Shown here in pieces: positions 7,048-15,635 of a stretch of 64,000 bases of DNA. The notes under the pieces are model-generated. The model was not told where the DNA came from. It made no database searches and saw nothing but the letters and a program-made list of their open reading frames with translations. Each line of letters opens with the position of its first letter. The stretch's first letter is position 1. The translations under genes were made by a program, and so were the position numbers. Source of the DNA: a virus; the IMG/VR virus record IMGVR_UViG_3300042874_000443, positions 1 to 64,000 of that record; one strand, 5' to 3'.

Positions 7048-7412
7048 AGCCCGCCGTCGAGGGCGCACACGGGGACCTCAACTACTGGGACGAGGTCTAC
7101 GACGACAGCCTGCATGACGAGGGAGCACACCACGCGGACTGTGAATACTGCGGCACGACGGGCGAATGGTGGGCGCCGACAATGCCGCCTCGTGCGTTTC
7201 TGCAAAACGGACTCGTCCACATGACGACGCTTTGGGATGGAACGCAGGCGTACTGTGGTGCACCCGCGGTGCCTTACGGCGTGACGCTCCACTCGACGGA
7301 CGCCGTGCACGCCTACGCGCGGCAACTTTCAGCGGAGGCGGGCGAGGTCACGTGCTTCGAGTGCATCGTGCGTGACTTTGATCTCGAGCCACGCGGGCGC
7401 TGGCGACGCTAA
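7035..7412 (+). CDS. HCCC zinc-module protein 13, extra CxxC
   Basis: 125 residues if GTG 7035 is used; no later in-frame start precedes the conserved part. An additional N-terminal CEYC pair (C36, C39) precedes the module GLVH (H62), AYCG (C74) and TCFEC (C107, C110), so the protein could hold two zincs. The insert between C74 and C107 is long. The basic tail ends RGRWRR. SD AAGGAGG follows the stop for the next gene. Confidence 0.72.
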   Translation: MVRLEPAVEGAHGDLNYWDEVYDDSLHDEGAHHADCEYCGTTGEWWAPTMPPRAFLQNGLVHMTTLWDGTQAYCGAPAVPYGVTLHSTDAVHAYARQLSAEAGEVTCFECIVRDFDLEPRGRWRR

Positions 7413-7427
7413 CAACAAGGAGGACCG

Positions 7428-7685
7428 ATGGCGGAAGAAGACGACCGCTGGGCTCTCGAGCATCTGAAGGATTGTGACGAACGAGAGAGTTCGTTCGGCG
7501 TCGGCACGTTTCGCTGGAAAGGCGAAGACGGGCTCGTGCACCGTGTGACGTGGTCACGCGGGACGCGTGGATGGTCGCGAGTGTGTGATGGTGTTGCGGT
7601 GGACCGCAAGGCGCTCAATGCGAAGGACCCGCACGACGACCCTGGCGCGGTGACGTGCTTCGCGTGCCTCGGCAATGGCGCCTGA
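7428..7685 (+). CDS. HCCC zinc-module protein 14
   Basis: 85 residues with a strong AAGGAGG site before ATG 7428. Module: GLVH (H38), RVCD (C53), TCFAC (C77, C80). The acidic N-terminal extension of about 30 residues contains one more Cys (C16). Unlike most members it has its own ribosome binding site, marking a translational restart in the run. Confidence 0.75.
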   Translation: MAEEDDRWALEHLKDCDERESSFGVGTFRWKGEDGLVHRVTWSRGTRGWSRVCDGVAVDRKALNAKDPHDDPGAVTCFACLGNGA

Positions 7686-7959
7686 AGCGTACACGCCTGG
7701 TTGGAAGGGTCCTGATGGGCTCGTCCACATCGCAGGCACGCACATTCGTTCGTGCGTGTTCGCCGAGTGCGGCATCGTCATCGCGACGGGTGCCAAGGAC
7801 GGACGGGACTGGCCGGAGTACGAGGTTTCGACCGATGTTCCGACGTGCTTGATGTGCATCGGAAGCGCGGTCGACTACTTGCCGTGGACCGCACATCAAG
7901 AGGTGGGCATCGGTGTCATCAACGTCAACGCGTTGTCGAAGCTCAACCTCAAGCTTTGA
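7675..7959 (+). CDS. HCCC zinc-module protein 15
   Basis: 94 residues, overlapping the previous gene by 11 bases. Module: GLVH (H18), AECG (C32; also C27) and TCLMC (C58, C61). A C-terminal extension of 30 residues (WTAHQEVGIGVINVNALSK) follows. It is the last copy of the array. Confidence 0.75.
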   Translation: MAPEAYTPGWKGPDGLVHIAGTHIRSCVFAECGIVIATGAKDGRDWPEYEVSTDVPTCLMCIGSAVDYLPWTAHQEVGIGVINVNALSKLNLKL

Positions 7960-8168
7960 TGTGGTATGTACCAGACATGCCTGCACCGATTGTCCCGGCC
8001 ACGATGGCAACCAGTCAGATCGTTCAGCTTCTCGACTGGTCCAAGTTGAAGAACTATATGTACCCTCCGTCGGCGGAGCCGTACCCAACAGACCTGCGGA
8101 TGATCGTCGACGCGATGATGGCGCAGCTTTGTACCGAGCTGGACCGTCGCGTTCCGATTCCGGCCTAG
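7959..8168 (+). CDS. hypothetical protein ending the rightward run
   Basis: 69 residues; ATG 7959 overlaps the preceding TGA (TGATG). No Cys. It has a Pro-rich start and a helical C-terminus (MIVDAMMAQLCTELDRRV). Its stop overlaps that of the convergent transglycosylase gene by four bases, leaving no room for a terminator. Confidence 0.6.
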   Translation: MWYVPDMPAPIVPATMATSQIVQLLDWSKLKNYMYPPSAEPYPTDLRMIVDAMMAQLCTELDRRVPIPA

Positions 8169-8692
8169 CTCTGGCTGCGCTTCGCTCGTTCTTTTTTGAT
8201 CCAACGAGCGCGGTGCAAGCGGACTTCGGGGATCGTGCAGATGTCGACATCGCGGCTACCGCGCACGCGCATGACAGGACCTTCGGCGCAGGCGTTGATC
8301 AACGTGTAGCCGCCGCCGTAGCCGAGTAGGGCGCAGCGCTCATCGCCTCGGCACGCGCGATACCAGTCCTGCAGGTGCTTGGCACCGATGAGGTAGCCCT
8401 CGAACAACGTCTGCGGCACGCACTTCGTTTCCATGATCGGCTGCATTACGCCGCATGCGGTCTTGCCCCTGACCACTGGGCCCACCACGTCGGTCTTGTA
8501 GCGGCTCTCGAAGAACGCAGTGCTGAGCAGTAGATCGGCATCGACTTCGTAGATGGCTGCCGACACGCGTGCGGCCATCAGGTTCTCCATCGCAGTCTCC
8601 GCGGTCAGGTATCGAGGCGCTGTTCGTTGCAGTGCCTCGGCCTCGTCCGATGTTGTGAACAGCGACAGGAACACCGTGATGATGTACGACAT
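8165..8692 (-). CDS. lytic transglycosylase (SLT-type) domain protein
   Basis: 175 residues from ATG 8692. A short hydrophobic N-terminus (SYIITVFLSLF) could be a signal sequence or signal arrest. The SLT signatures follow: catalytic-type Glu62 in AFFESRY, GVMQPI at 81-86 (the usual GLMQ), and LLGYGGGY near 122-129 (usual AYNGG). This family cleaves the glycan strand of peptidoglycan. With the spanin-like gene upstream on the same strand it suggests a lysis or entry function. TAGGGT lies seven bases before the ATG. Confidence 0.78.
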   Translation of the reverse strand: MSYIITVFLSLFTTSDEAEALQRTAPRYLTAETAMENLMAARVSAAIYEVDADLLLSTAFFESRYKTDVVGPVVRGKTACGVMQPIMETKCVPQTLFEGYLIGAKHLQDWYRACRGDERCALLGYGGGYTLINACAEGPVMRVRGSRDVDICTIPEVRLHRARWIKKERAKRSQS

Positions 8693-8711
8693 GCGGCGGA
8701 CCCTAACATGA

Positions 8712-9020
8712 TCACGTACTGGATGGCGGATGTGATGGTCCGGGCCGATCCCAGTCATCAAGCACGATGAACTGGTGAAATGCGCACGGTGGAAAAGGAC
8801 ATACATCGCTAGGTGTTACGATGCCGCCTTTGACCACGGTGTGATTGCTACCGAGTAGAGCAACCTTGCCGCATGTTGGGCAACACAGCTCTGCCCAGTA
8901 GGTGTTTGGGCGTCCGTTGCTGGCGCAGTGCGTAGCCCAGAATTCCAAGACACGTCGATAGGTTCCTGGGAGATGTGGATAGACCTGCTCGTTCGCGATC
9001 CGCTTGAAGCGGTACGTCAT
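8712..9020 (-). CDS. zinc-ribbon-like hypothetical protein
   Basis: 102 residues; ATG overlaps the stop of the spanin-like gene. Cys pairs ELCCPTCGK and DVCPFPPC are separated by about 20 residues containing two strands, as in a zinc ribbon. Residues 1-45 look helical. It lies between two lysis-type genes, but nothing in it shows an enzymatic role. Confidence 0.6.
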   Translation of the reverse strand: MTYRFKRIANEQVYPHLPGTYRRVLEFWATHCASNGRPNTYWAELCCPTCGKVALLGSNHTVVKGGIVTPSDVCPFPPCAFHQFIVLDDWDRPGPSHPPSST

Positions 9021-9460
9021 CGCTTGGGGGCGTACTGCATCGCCGCATCAGGGAGATCGTGCGGCAGCTCTTTGAACTTGGGACCTACAGGCGGTTTGAG
9101 CAGCGCGGGTTTGTCGCCCGTCGCGACCACAGGCAGTCGTGCTCCGCCTCCGACAGGCCGCGATGCGATGCGGTTGAGCGCGTCGAGCGTGTACTTGTCC
9201 ATCGCAGCGAGATTCGCTTCGAGCTTGATGATGAACTCGTGTTGCGCCACGACCTGCGTTTGCAGCTCTTTCACGGATACGGCGAGTGCGGCGTAGCCTG
9301 CGGTCGCGTCGTCCTGGCTCTTCTGGTACTTTGCTTTGATCTGGTCTCGGTTCTCGAGATACGTGAACAACGCGGGCATGATGGCGACGATGACGCCGGC
9401 CACAACCGCTGCGAGGGTCTTGGTCTTCGGTCGTGACTTCTTTTCAGTGGTCTCCGTCAT
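9017..9460 (-). CDS. spanin-like membrane protein with coiled coil
   Basis: 147 residues: a basic N-terminus (KKSRPKTK), one transmembrane helix at about 16-34, then a long charged helix (residues 38-100) with heptad-like spacing, and a Pro-rich tail. This is the layout of an inner-membrane spanin subunit, but such proteins share no sequence signature. The gene starts the leftward set spanin-like/zinc ribbon/transglycosylase. TATCAT lies exactly six bases before the ATG. Confidence 0.5.
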   Translation of the reverse strand: MTETTEKKSRPKTKTLAAVVAGVIVAIMPALFTYLENRDQIKAKYQKSQDDATAGYAALAVSVKELQTQVVAQHEFIIKLEANLAAMDKYTLDALNRIASRPVGGGARLPVVATGDKPALLKPPVGPKFKELPHDLPDAAMQYAPKR

Positions 9461-9466
9461 GGTGTA

Positions 9467-9472
9467 ATGATA
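9467..9472 (-). promoter_or_regulatory. leaderless-type promoter, TATCAT-N6-ATG
   Basis: TATCAT on the minus strand is separated by six bases (TACACC) from ATG 9460, with no Shine-Dalgarno, so transcription would begin at or next to the start codon. It faces the rightward promoter at 9513. Confidence 0.6.
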
Positions 9473-9512
9473 GGCGGATTTTTTTGGCCCCGACGCAAGT
9501 TACCGAACCGAC

Positions 9513-9518
9513 TATAAT
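9513..9518 (+). promoter_or_regulatory. leaderless-type promoter, TATAAT-N6-GTG
   Basis: A perfect TATAAT is followed by TTCCCC and then GTG 9525. No ribosome binding site is present. A TTTTTTTGGCCCC element (9479-9491) lies just upstream. Confidence 0.65.
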
Positions 9519-9524
9519 TTCCCC

Positions 9525-11039
9525 GTGAAGCCCCTCTCGTTCGCGCAGGTGTTGGATGGTCTCCTCCTGAGGGAGAAGACCGCCGAAATCTCGACGAGCC
9601 CACGCACGTTTTTCGTGCACGTACGGGTCCCGGACCATGTCGTGGAGGACCTTCGCGCGGTCCAGAAGCGGGTCATCCCGGACGAGTCGAAACACCAGGA
9701 CATCGACCACGTTACGTTGGTCTACACGAAGAAGCCCCTCGAAGACCATCCACCGGACAAGGTCTACGCTGCGCTCGAAGCACTGCGTCAGGTCGGCGAG
9801 AAGACCGAGCCCATCAACGCCAAGATCCAAGGCTGGGGCTACTTCGATGGCGCGTCGAAGGACGGCAAGACGACGACCGCGCTGGTCGCGCTGCTCGATG
9901 CACCTGGTCTCGAGCACCTGCACGTCGACATGTCCCGCGCGCTCAAGGACCTCGGCGTCACGCCGAGCGACAACCACGTGTTCACGCCGCACATCACGCT
10001 CGGCTACCTCGGCGAACACGGACGCGTGGACACGCTGCCGAAGCTCAGCGGCAACTTCACGATCGACAAGGCGCACGTCGCGTCGCGCGATCATCACGAG
10101 GTTCCGTTGAAGGGCACGGCATCGTCGATGGGGCAGAAGGCTGCCTCGTTCGCCGTCAAGGGCGCAGCGCGCGCGGGCATGCGCCAGATCCAGCAACACA
10201 TCGGTGCAGGCAACCTCGGTGCAGCGAATCGGCTCGCGACGACACCAGGCGTGCTCAAGCCTTCGGCCGCGGGCAGTCAGTTGCGCCACCTTGGGAGCGG
10301 GTCGGAAGGTACGGCAACGCTCGTCGCGCATCCCGAACACGGCGTCGCTGTGCGAAAAGTGTTCGACCCCCAAGGGTCAGCCGGACCTCTGATGGTCGCG
10401 AACAAGGCGCACATGGGACGTGCGTTGCAAGATCATCCGAACGTTGCACGTTTTTTGGGCGAGACGCCGACGCAGATTGGGCCCGCGCACTTCAGTGAGT
10501 ACGTGCACGGCACGCCAACGGCGAAAGCGCCGTCACCACTAACGAGCCTTGGCGGCGAGCCTCCCCTAGGAAAGGATACCGCGTCCGCAGCCGCCTCCGT
10601 CCGTGCAGCAGGTCCTCCGCACGGGATGGACCTGATTGATGTCGGTGAGCACAACATGATCACGACGCCGGGCAGCCAGCACAAGGTCATCGACTACATG
10701 CCCATTCCGAAGAAAGGCCCACACGGGGGACGGATGGATGTGGTTGACCGCGGCGCTGCTGCCGAAGCGGCGAATCGTCTTGGCGTCAATCACGCGCTCA
10801 CGAACTACCTCAAGGACCCAGCACGTCCAGGCAATCTGATGGCGCAGGCGTTCCGCGGGGCGCAGCCGCTCGTGCAGGAGCACAGTCCTCCGGCGAACCC
10901 GAAGTGGGCCTCGCTCGGCGAGGAAGCTGCTGCCTTCGCGATGAATCCGCGTGACGTGCAAGAGCAGCATCGCGGTTCTCCCGGCAAAGGCACGACGACG
11001 CCATCGATCGGTGGCGTTCCGCTTCAAGGGAGTCGTTGA
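9525..11039 (+). CDS. fusion of 2H phosphoesterase and protein-kinase-like domains
   Basis: 504 residues. Residues 28-190 read as a 2H phosphoesterase (LigT-like): the paired HVTLVY (62) and HITLGY (156) motifs are the two catalytic H-x-T repeats, so it may act on cyclic or 2'-5' phosphodiesters. Residues 255-395 read as a protein-kinase-like fold: Gly-rich GSGSEG near 257, AVRK with Lys278, a hinge-like SEYVHG, HGMDLIDVGEHN at 366-377 in place of the catalytic loop, and VIDY with Asp390 in place of DFG. A disordered linker follows residue 320. The start is GTG 9525, six bases after TATAAT. The 2H call is firm; the kinase call is inference. Confidence 0.75.
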   Translation: MKPLSFAQVLDGLLLREKTAEISTSPRTFFVHVRVPDHVVEDLRAVQKRVIPDESKHQDIDHVTLVYTKKPLEDHPPDKVYAALEALRQVGEKTEPINAKIQGWGYFDGASKDGKTTTALVALLDAPGLEHLHVDMSRALKDLGVTPSDNHVFTPHITLGYLGEHGRVDTLPKLSGNFTIDKAHVASRDHHEVPLKGTASSMGQKAASFAVKGAARAGMRQIQQHIGAGNLGAANRLATTPGVLKPSAAGSQLRHLGSGSEGTATLVAHPEHGVAVRKVFDPQGSAGPLMVANKAHMGRALQDHPNVARFLGETPTQIGPAHFSEYVHGTPTAKAPSPLTSLGGEPPLGKDTASAAASVRAAGPPHGMDLIDVGEHNMITTPGSQHKVIDYMPIPKKGPHGGRMDVVDRGAAAEAANRLGVNHALTNYLKDPARPGNLMAQAFRGAQPLVQEHSPPANPKWASLGEEAAAFAMNPRDVQEQHRGSPGKGTTTPSIGGVPLQGSR

Positions 11040-11536
11040 TGTTCGAGCGCCCTGTCTACGTGGGCGTGGGCGAATGCGACTGCAAGCGGGTCGACGCCAA
11101 GCTCTACCACGTGCTTGGAACGGACCTCGCGCATCGTCCGGTGTGCGAGATGTGTCTTGCTGTGCGCGGGTACGAAGTTCCTGTGCCGCGAACGGCGGAT
11201 GACCTCGAAGAGATCGACGGACGTCCGACGTGGAAGCCTCCGTTCACAACCCCCGAGCCGCCCGTCCATGCGGGACAGATGCGTCTTGGGCACGGCCATT
11301 TCTTTGAAGCTGTGCTCGGTAACGACGAGCAACTCGTCGGCTGGTTGCACACGCACCCCGATGCGCGCGATTCTTCGGGCATGCTCTGCCAGTCGTTCTG
11401 CGCGGTGCGTCCGCTCAACGGTACGCCTGTCCATCAGATCATCTGTGTGGACCCGCTGACGCTGCAGCCGAGTTTGCTTTGTCGAACGTGCGGCGCACAC
11501 GGGCACGTAACCAACGGACAATGGGAGCCTTGTTGA
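11039..11536 (+). CDS. Cys-rich zinc protein
   Basis: 165 residues (ATG 11039 overlapping the previous TGA). It holds an N-terminal set ECDCK...CEMC (residues 13-40), a middle with GHGHFF and WLHTHPD, and a C-terminal CRTCGAHGHV...C. The LHTHPD sequence is reminiscent of JAB/Mov34 metalloproteases (H-x-H-P-x(n)-S-x-x-D); here the residues are HTHPDARDSSGM, but the rest of that fold is not evident. Zinc binding is likely; an enzymatic role is uncertain. Confidence 0.65.
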   Translation: MFERPVYVGVGECDCKRVDAKLYHVLGTDLAHRPVCEMCLAVRGYEVPVPRTADDLEEIDGRPTWKPPFTTPEPPVHAGQMRLGHGHFFEAVLGNDEQLVGWLHTHPDARDSSGMLCQSFCAVRPLNGTPVHQIICVDPLTLQPSLLCRTCGAHGHVTNGQWEPC

Positions 11537-11537
11537 T

Positions 11538-13493
11538 ATGGGCGATTTGCTTTCAGTTGGATATGGCAGTGCTGGCGTCAGTACATTCCCAGAGCAGTGG
11601 TCGCGGCTCGCGTTGATCCCGTCGTTGGACGAAGACCTCGAGCAGTTAGTTTCTCAGATTGCTTTCAATACCATCCCTTCACACGGTGGTCATATTGTTG
11701 GGTTGTCGGTACGTATCACCGGCGCCTTTGTTGTTGGTTCGGTGACTGTGGTTGTCACCGTCAACGGAATACCTGGAACGCTGCAGGCGGTCCTGGCACC
11801 AGGTCCGACGGAGATCACAGTCTCTCAGCTCGGAGGTATCGACACCTACGCACCTGATGACACCATCGGTCTTCATCTCCTCACGAGCGCTGATTACGAC
11901 GACGGTGGATCACCGGTAGACCTCGAAGCATGGATTCAGGTTTCGTCAGCGACGACGGGTGGCGGCGGTGGCGGCGGTGCGTGGTTGACAGTGGAACCGA
12001 CGATACAGACGGGCTCGTTCACAGCATCGGCTGGAACGTTGTACCTCATGGGCAACCCGGGCAAGTTTGGAAACGCTACGCTTCCGCCAGCGTCGTCGAT
12101 GCCTCTCGATCAAGCCATCGCGTTCAAGTTGGTCGTGGACACGTCCGCATGGTCCATCCTCCCCGATGGCGGCGACACGATCGATGGGTTGAACGACCCG
12201 CTCAACTTCGTGCTCAACGAGACGATGAACGGTTTCGGCAATAGCTGGATCGTTCTCGTTTCCGATGGAAGTGGCAATTGGGAGGTCGTGTCGACCAATC
12301 GCACGCTTCGGTTGCTGCACAACTCCGCGCAGGTGGATACATCGTTCGGACGGCCGTTTGGCACCATTGACTTCCTGGGCAACATCATTGCCTCAGGTGT
12401 TGGTGGGGGACATGCGCAGGTCTATCTCGACACCGATCAGATGGCGCAGCCGTCGAGTGACTACACACTGACGTACAAGCCTGGTTCTGGTCTGCCGGGC
12501 CCATACATCTTCGAGTCCTTTTCGACGTTGTGTTCAACGATCGAAACGCTGCGTGATAACAACCGAGGCGCTACGTTCACGATCCTCTTCGACGATTCGA
12601 TCACAAGTCCCGCTGTAGTGCCGTCCGGCATCTACAACATGACCAACGTGACGTGGAAGGGCTACAACAAGCGAACGAGCGTGACCCCGCTTGGTGCTCA
12701 AGTTGAAGTACAGCAGGGCGTTCAGTTCTACGACCTCAGTAGTACCCCCAACTTCGGACAGCTCAAGCGGATCGAGGACAACATCCACATCACGTTCACC
12801 GGCACGACGCCGCCGAACGTGTGGACGAACGCCTTCGTGTCGAACATCCCAGGCCTCTTTCTTGACATCAGCCGCAACGCATCTATTCGCTGCACGGGGG
12901 CGGGCCCCTTCTACGACTTCACGACGGTCGCGTTCGTTCCGATGTACCTGCGCATGGATGGCGGTTCGTTCTTGAACGGAACGTATGAGGTGGTCCGGAT
13001 GACCGGCTCGTTCGGCCTTCAGATCTACATGGATAGCCATGTATGGGACTCCTCCGACGTCTCAAGCAACCTTGGTGACGATACACTTCGAGGCGATGCA
13101 AGTGCGGTGGTGACGGTTCGTGCGTCGCCACAGGTGAACCTGTCCGAGACGCAGACCAACCTCGTCAACCCGTTCATCGCGCTCTGGACGCCGCACAAGC
13201 GGTTCATCTATCCGCTGTCGTTCGTCAATGCGGGCACTGTACTTGTTCAGGGCGAGGTCAGTGTTTGGAGCGCGAGTGGCGCTGCGAACGTTCGGCTGCC
13301 TGCGGCGTACAACGCACGCGGACAGGTCTATACCATCAAGTCACACTACACGAGCACGTTCCCGCTCACGGTGACGTGTGATGGTGCGGATACCGTCGAC
13401 GGGGTTGCAACCTATCCGCTCGCGACAGCCAACAAGTCGGTGACCGTCATCTCTGACGGCATCAGTAACTGGGAAGTCATCGCGGCAACCTGA
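11538..13493 (+). CDS. fibre or appendage structural protein
   Basis: 651 residues, rich in Thr, Val, Ser and Gly. The segment after residue 140 is a poly-Gly linker (GGGGGGG). Two similar stretches, near 150-250 and at the C-terminus (DTIDGLNDP..., SDGSGNWEVV and DTVDGVATYPL..., SDGISNWEVI), are the repeat type common in phage fibre and surface proteins, where a TIDG turn is followed by a final SDG-x-x-NW. It heads a set of appendage genes. It probably binds a receptor or decorates the tail; the exact location is not readable. Confidence 0.7.
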   Translation: MGDLLSVGYGSAGVSTFPEQWSRLALIPSLDEDLEQLVSQIAFNTIPSHGGHIVGLSVRITGAFVVGSVTVVVTVNGIPGTLQAVLAPGPTEITVSQLGGIDTYAPDDTIGLHLLTSADYDDGGSPVDLEAWIQVSSATTGGGGGGGAWLTVEPTIQTGSFTASAGTLYLMGNPGKFGNATLPPASSMPLDQAIAFKLVVDTSAWSILPDGGDTIDGLNDPLNFVLNETMNGFGNSWIVLVSDGSGNWEVVSTNRTLRLLHNSAQVDTSFGRPFGTIDFLGNIIASGVGGGHAQVYLDTDQMAQPSSDYTLTYKPGSGLPGPYIFESFSTLCSTIETLRDNNRGATFTILFDDSITSPAVVPSGIYNMTNVTWKGYNKRTSVTPLGAQVEVQQGVQFYDLSSTPNFGQLKRIEDNIHITFTGTTPPNVWTNAFVSNIPGLFLDISRNASIRCTGAGPFYDFTTVAFVPMYLRMDGGSFLNGTYEVVRMTGSFGLQIYMDSHVWDSSDVSSNLGDDTLRGDASAVVTVRASPQVNLSETQTNLVNPFIALWTPHKRFIYPLSFVNAGTVLVQGEVSVWSASGAANVRLPAAYNARGQVYTIKSHYTSTFPLTVTCDGADTVDGVATYPLATANKSVTVISDGISNWEVIAAT

Positions 13494-13506
13494 TCAGGAG
13501 CACCCT

Positions 13507-14223
13507 ATGGAGACCGACCTCATCAAGTTGCACAGGGCCGCAGAAGAGACAGCCCCGGATGCTCGTCTCGAGGAACGAGACGCTGCACTCGCGCGCCTTC
13601 AGCTCACGGACAAGCACGTTGTGTGCGATGTGCCCGCGTGGGGTGGGTACTTTTCGCGCGGTGTTGTGAACCCAGCGCGCGTGATCTGTTTGGACCCGAC
13701 CCCCGCGATCGTCAACTGTCCTGGTGCCAAGGTCATCGGGTCGGGCCCGCTGGAACATTCGCTCCGCACTGCAAGCGTCGACCGTCTTGTGAGCCTGGTC
13801 GGGCTTCATCACCACCCGAGACCCCAGATGTACGTCAAGGAGTCGTTCCGTGTGTTGCGGTCGACCGGTGTTGCAGTGTTCTCTGAGGTGCTCGCGGCGT
13901 CTCCTGTCGCCGTCTTCTTGAACGAAGACGTCGATCGCTACGCCCAGCGAGGACACAAAGGCATCTTCTTGCCCGTTGGAGGTCTTGCCTCACTGCTGAC
14001 AACCGCGGGGTTTCAGTCCGTGGTCGAAGAAGTGGTGAATCTGAAGTGGCGGTTCGATAACACTCTCCAGATGACACGCTTCGTTATGCGTCTCTTCGCG
14101 ATGGTGAAGGCCACCGATATGCAGGTCCAGACGGCCCTCGAGAAGTGTTTCACGATCACCAACGAAGGCGGGAAAGTCTGTTTGCCGTGGCCCTTGGTCT
14201 ACGGTGTTGGAGTGAAACCATGA
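13507..14223 (+). CDS. class I SAM-dependent methyltransferase-like protein
   Basis: 238 residues with SD AGGAG before ATG 13507. The order of motifs matches methyltransferases of the Methyltransf_11 type: VVCDVPAWGGYFS (motif I, with the usual GxGxG altered to PAWGG), VICLDPTP (motif II Asp), then VDRLVSLVGLHHHPRP and FRVLRSTGVAVFSEV (motifs IV-V). The altered Gly loop may reduce SAM binding. Sitting between fibre genes, it could modify a surface glycan, a fibre or a small molecule. Confidence 0.65.
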   Translation: METDLIKLHRAAEETAPDARLEERDAALARLQLTDKHVVCDVPAWGGYFSRGVVNPARVICLDPTPAIVNCPGAKVIGSGPLEHSLRTASVDRLVSLVGLHHHPRPQMYVKESFRVLRSTGVAVFSEVLAASPVAVFLNEDVDRYAQRGHKGIFLPVGGLASLLTTAGFQSVVEEVVNLKWRFDNTLQMTRFVMRLFAMVKATDMQVQTALEKCFTITNEGGKVCLPWPLVYGVGVKP

Positions 14224-15632
14224 GCACTACTCGGCGTCCAGGAAGCCACCTTCAGCGTTTCCGCACCACAGGACTCCTTTCGGCTGGTGGACCCGGCGGC
14301 GAAGCCGAGCACGTGAACTTGTGTGCCCTTGACGTCAACGGCGTCACGCAGCTGTTCGCGTACGACAGCGACAATTTTCTGTACCAGATTTCGCCGTCCA
14401 CAGGCGGCACCTCGGTCGTGATGACGTTCTCGCCGGAGGGCGGATCCGCTACTGGACCGCTGGTCTTCGATGACTGGAACCAGCTCTACAACCAGCTCGT
14501 GGCGATGCGGCTCGCTGCCGATTCATCGAACAGCAGCGTTCAGAGCAGGGGCATCTTCTACATCGTCATCGAGCCCTCGGAGGGCGACACCTTCATCCCC
14601 AATGGCAGCTACGATCTCGATCGTGTCGTGTTGATGGGAAGTTCTTGGCACAGCCAAGTCGATGTCACCTTCGAGGTCGACAACACCACGATCACGAACC
14701 TCCGCACCATCATTGGTCTGAACATCAAGGGAGGCGTCAACAGCGTCTTCACACCTCTCGGGATCGTGGTGACAGGTGCTTTGGAGGCGTACCGCACCAT
14801 CTTCCGTCGCCAGTTCACGGGGCTCCCTCCGCTCACCGTGCCTGGCAGTGCCGCGATCTACCTTCGAGATGGAAGCCAGTTCCTGGACACGGATCCGGTG
14901 ATCGATGTCAGTGGAGACGTGAACATCTACCTCGATGGGCCGGGTACCTTCGTGTTCTCGGGCTCGCTCGGCGGCACCGGACAAGCCTTTACACACATCC
15001 GCGATGCCAACGCGCGGTACCAACCCACGCAGCCGAACATCACGAGCGTGTTCGTGGCGCAGGAAGTTCCGGTGTGGGTGTCGGTCGACATGACCAACCC
15101 GGACGGGGTACTTCGCGGCGAGTACGGGATGTTGATGTCCTTCGCCAGCTCGTCACCAGGCGAGGGACCGAACGACGTCAACGGCAATGTGTTCATGAAC
15201 GTCGGAGGCTCGTCGGGCAACGCTGACTGGTGTCCGATGGGAACGACGACAGTCCTCCGCGCGACAACGCCTGGCGTTGGCGCAGGTGAATCCGTCGAAG
15301 TGATCATGTGGCACGGCAACTCCAGCGCGGTCACGTTCACCAACGGCACAGGGCATATCGTCCAGGTGACAGCCGTCGCCCGCGGTGACATCCTCGGCTC
15401 ACCAGCCGTCCAGATGTTCTCGCAGAAGTTCTGCGTGCGGACGGACGGGTTCATCACGACGATCGCAGGCCTCGGGACGATGGAGCAAGTCGGCGACGCC
15501 GCAGCAGCGAGCTGGACGCTCGTCCCATCTATCGGCGTAGGACCGGATCATCTTGTTCTGACATTCAACACAGGAACGACTACATCCTTGGCGACTATTT
15601 ACGCCAAGGTGATCATCGATAAGGTTCCCTGA
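14220..15632 (+). CDS. fibre-like structural protein
   Basis: 470 residues, ATGA overlap with the methyltransferase gene. The sequence is dominated by short beta-type repeats rich in Thr, Val, Asp and Gly, from about residue 100 (YDLDRVVLMGSS, LRTIIGLNIKGG, AAIYLRDGSQF, VNIYLDGPGTF), a pattern expected of a beta-helix. It resembles the middle of the 11538 gene (a TIRN/ITFTGTTPP-type region), so the two may be paralogous appendage proteins. Confidence 0.65.
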   Translation: MSTTRRPGSHLQRFRTTGLLSAGGPGGEAEHVNLCALDVNGVTQLFAYDSDNFLYQISPSTGGTSVVMTFSPEGGSATGPLVFDDWNQLYNQLVAMRLAADSSNSSVQSRGIFYIVIEPSEGDTFIPNGSYDLDRVVLMGSSWHSQVDVTFEVDNTTITNLRTIIGLNIKGGVNSVFTPLGIVVTGALEAYRTIFRRQFTGLPPLTVPGSAAIYLRDGSQFLDTDPVIDVSGDVNIYLDGPGTFVFSGSLGGTGQAFTHIRDANARYQPTQPNITSVFVAQEVPVWVSVDMTNPDGVLRGEYGMLMSFASSSPGEGPNDVNGNVFMNVGGSSGNADWCPMGTTTVLRATTPGVGAGESVEVIMWHGNSSAVTFTNGTGHIVQVTAVARGDILGSPAVQMFSQKFCVRTDGFITTIAGLGTMEQVGDAAAASWTLVPSIGVGPDHLVLTFNTGTTTSLATIYAKVIIDKVP

Positions 15633-15635
15633 ACC

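Noticed and set aside
11039-11536. JAB/Mov34 metalloprotease from HTHPDARDSS
   Set aside because: Only the short HxHPxxxxSS-like string fits. The upstream Glu and the surrounding fold are not evident, so it is described as a zinc protein only.
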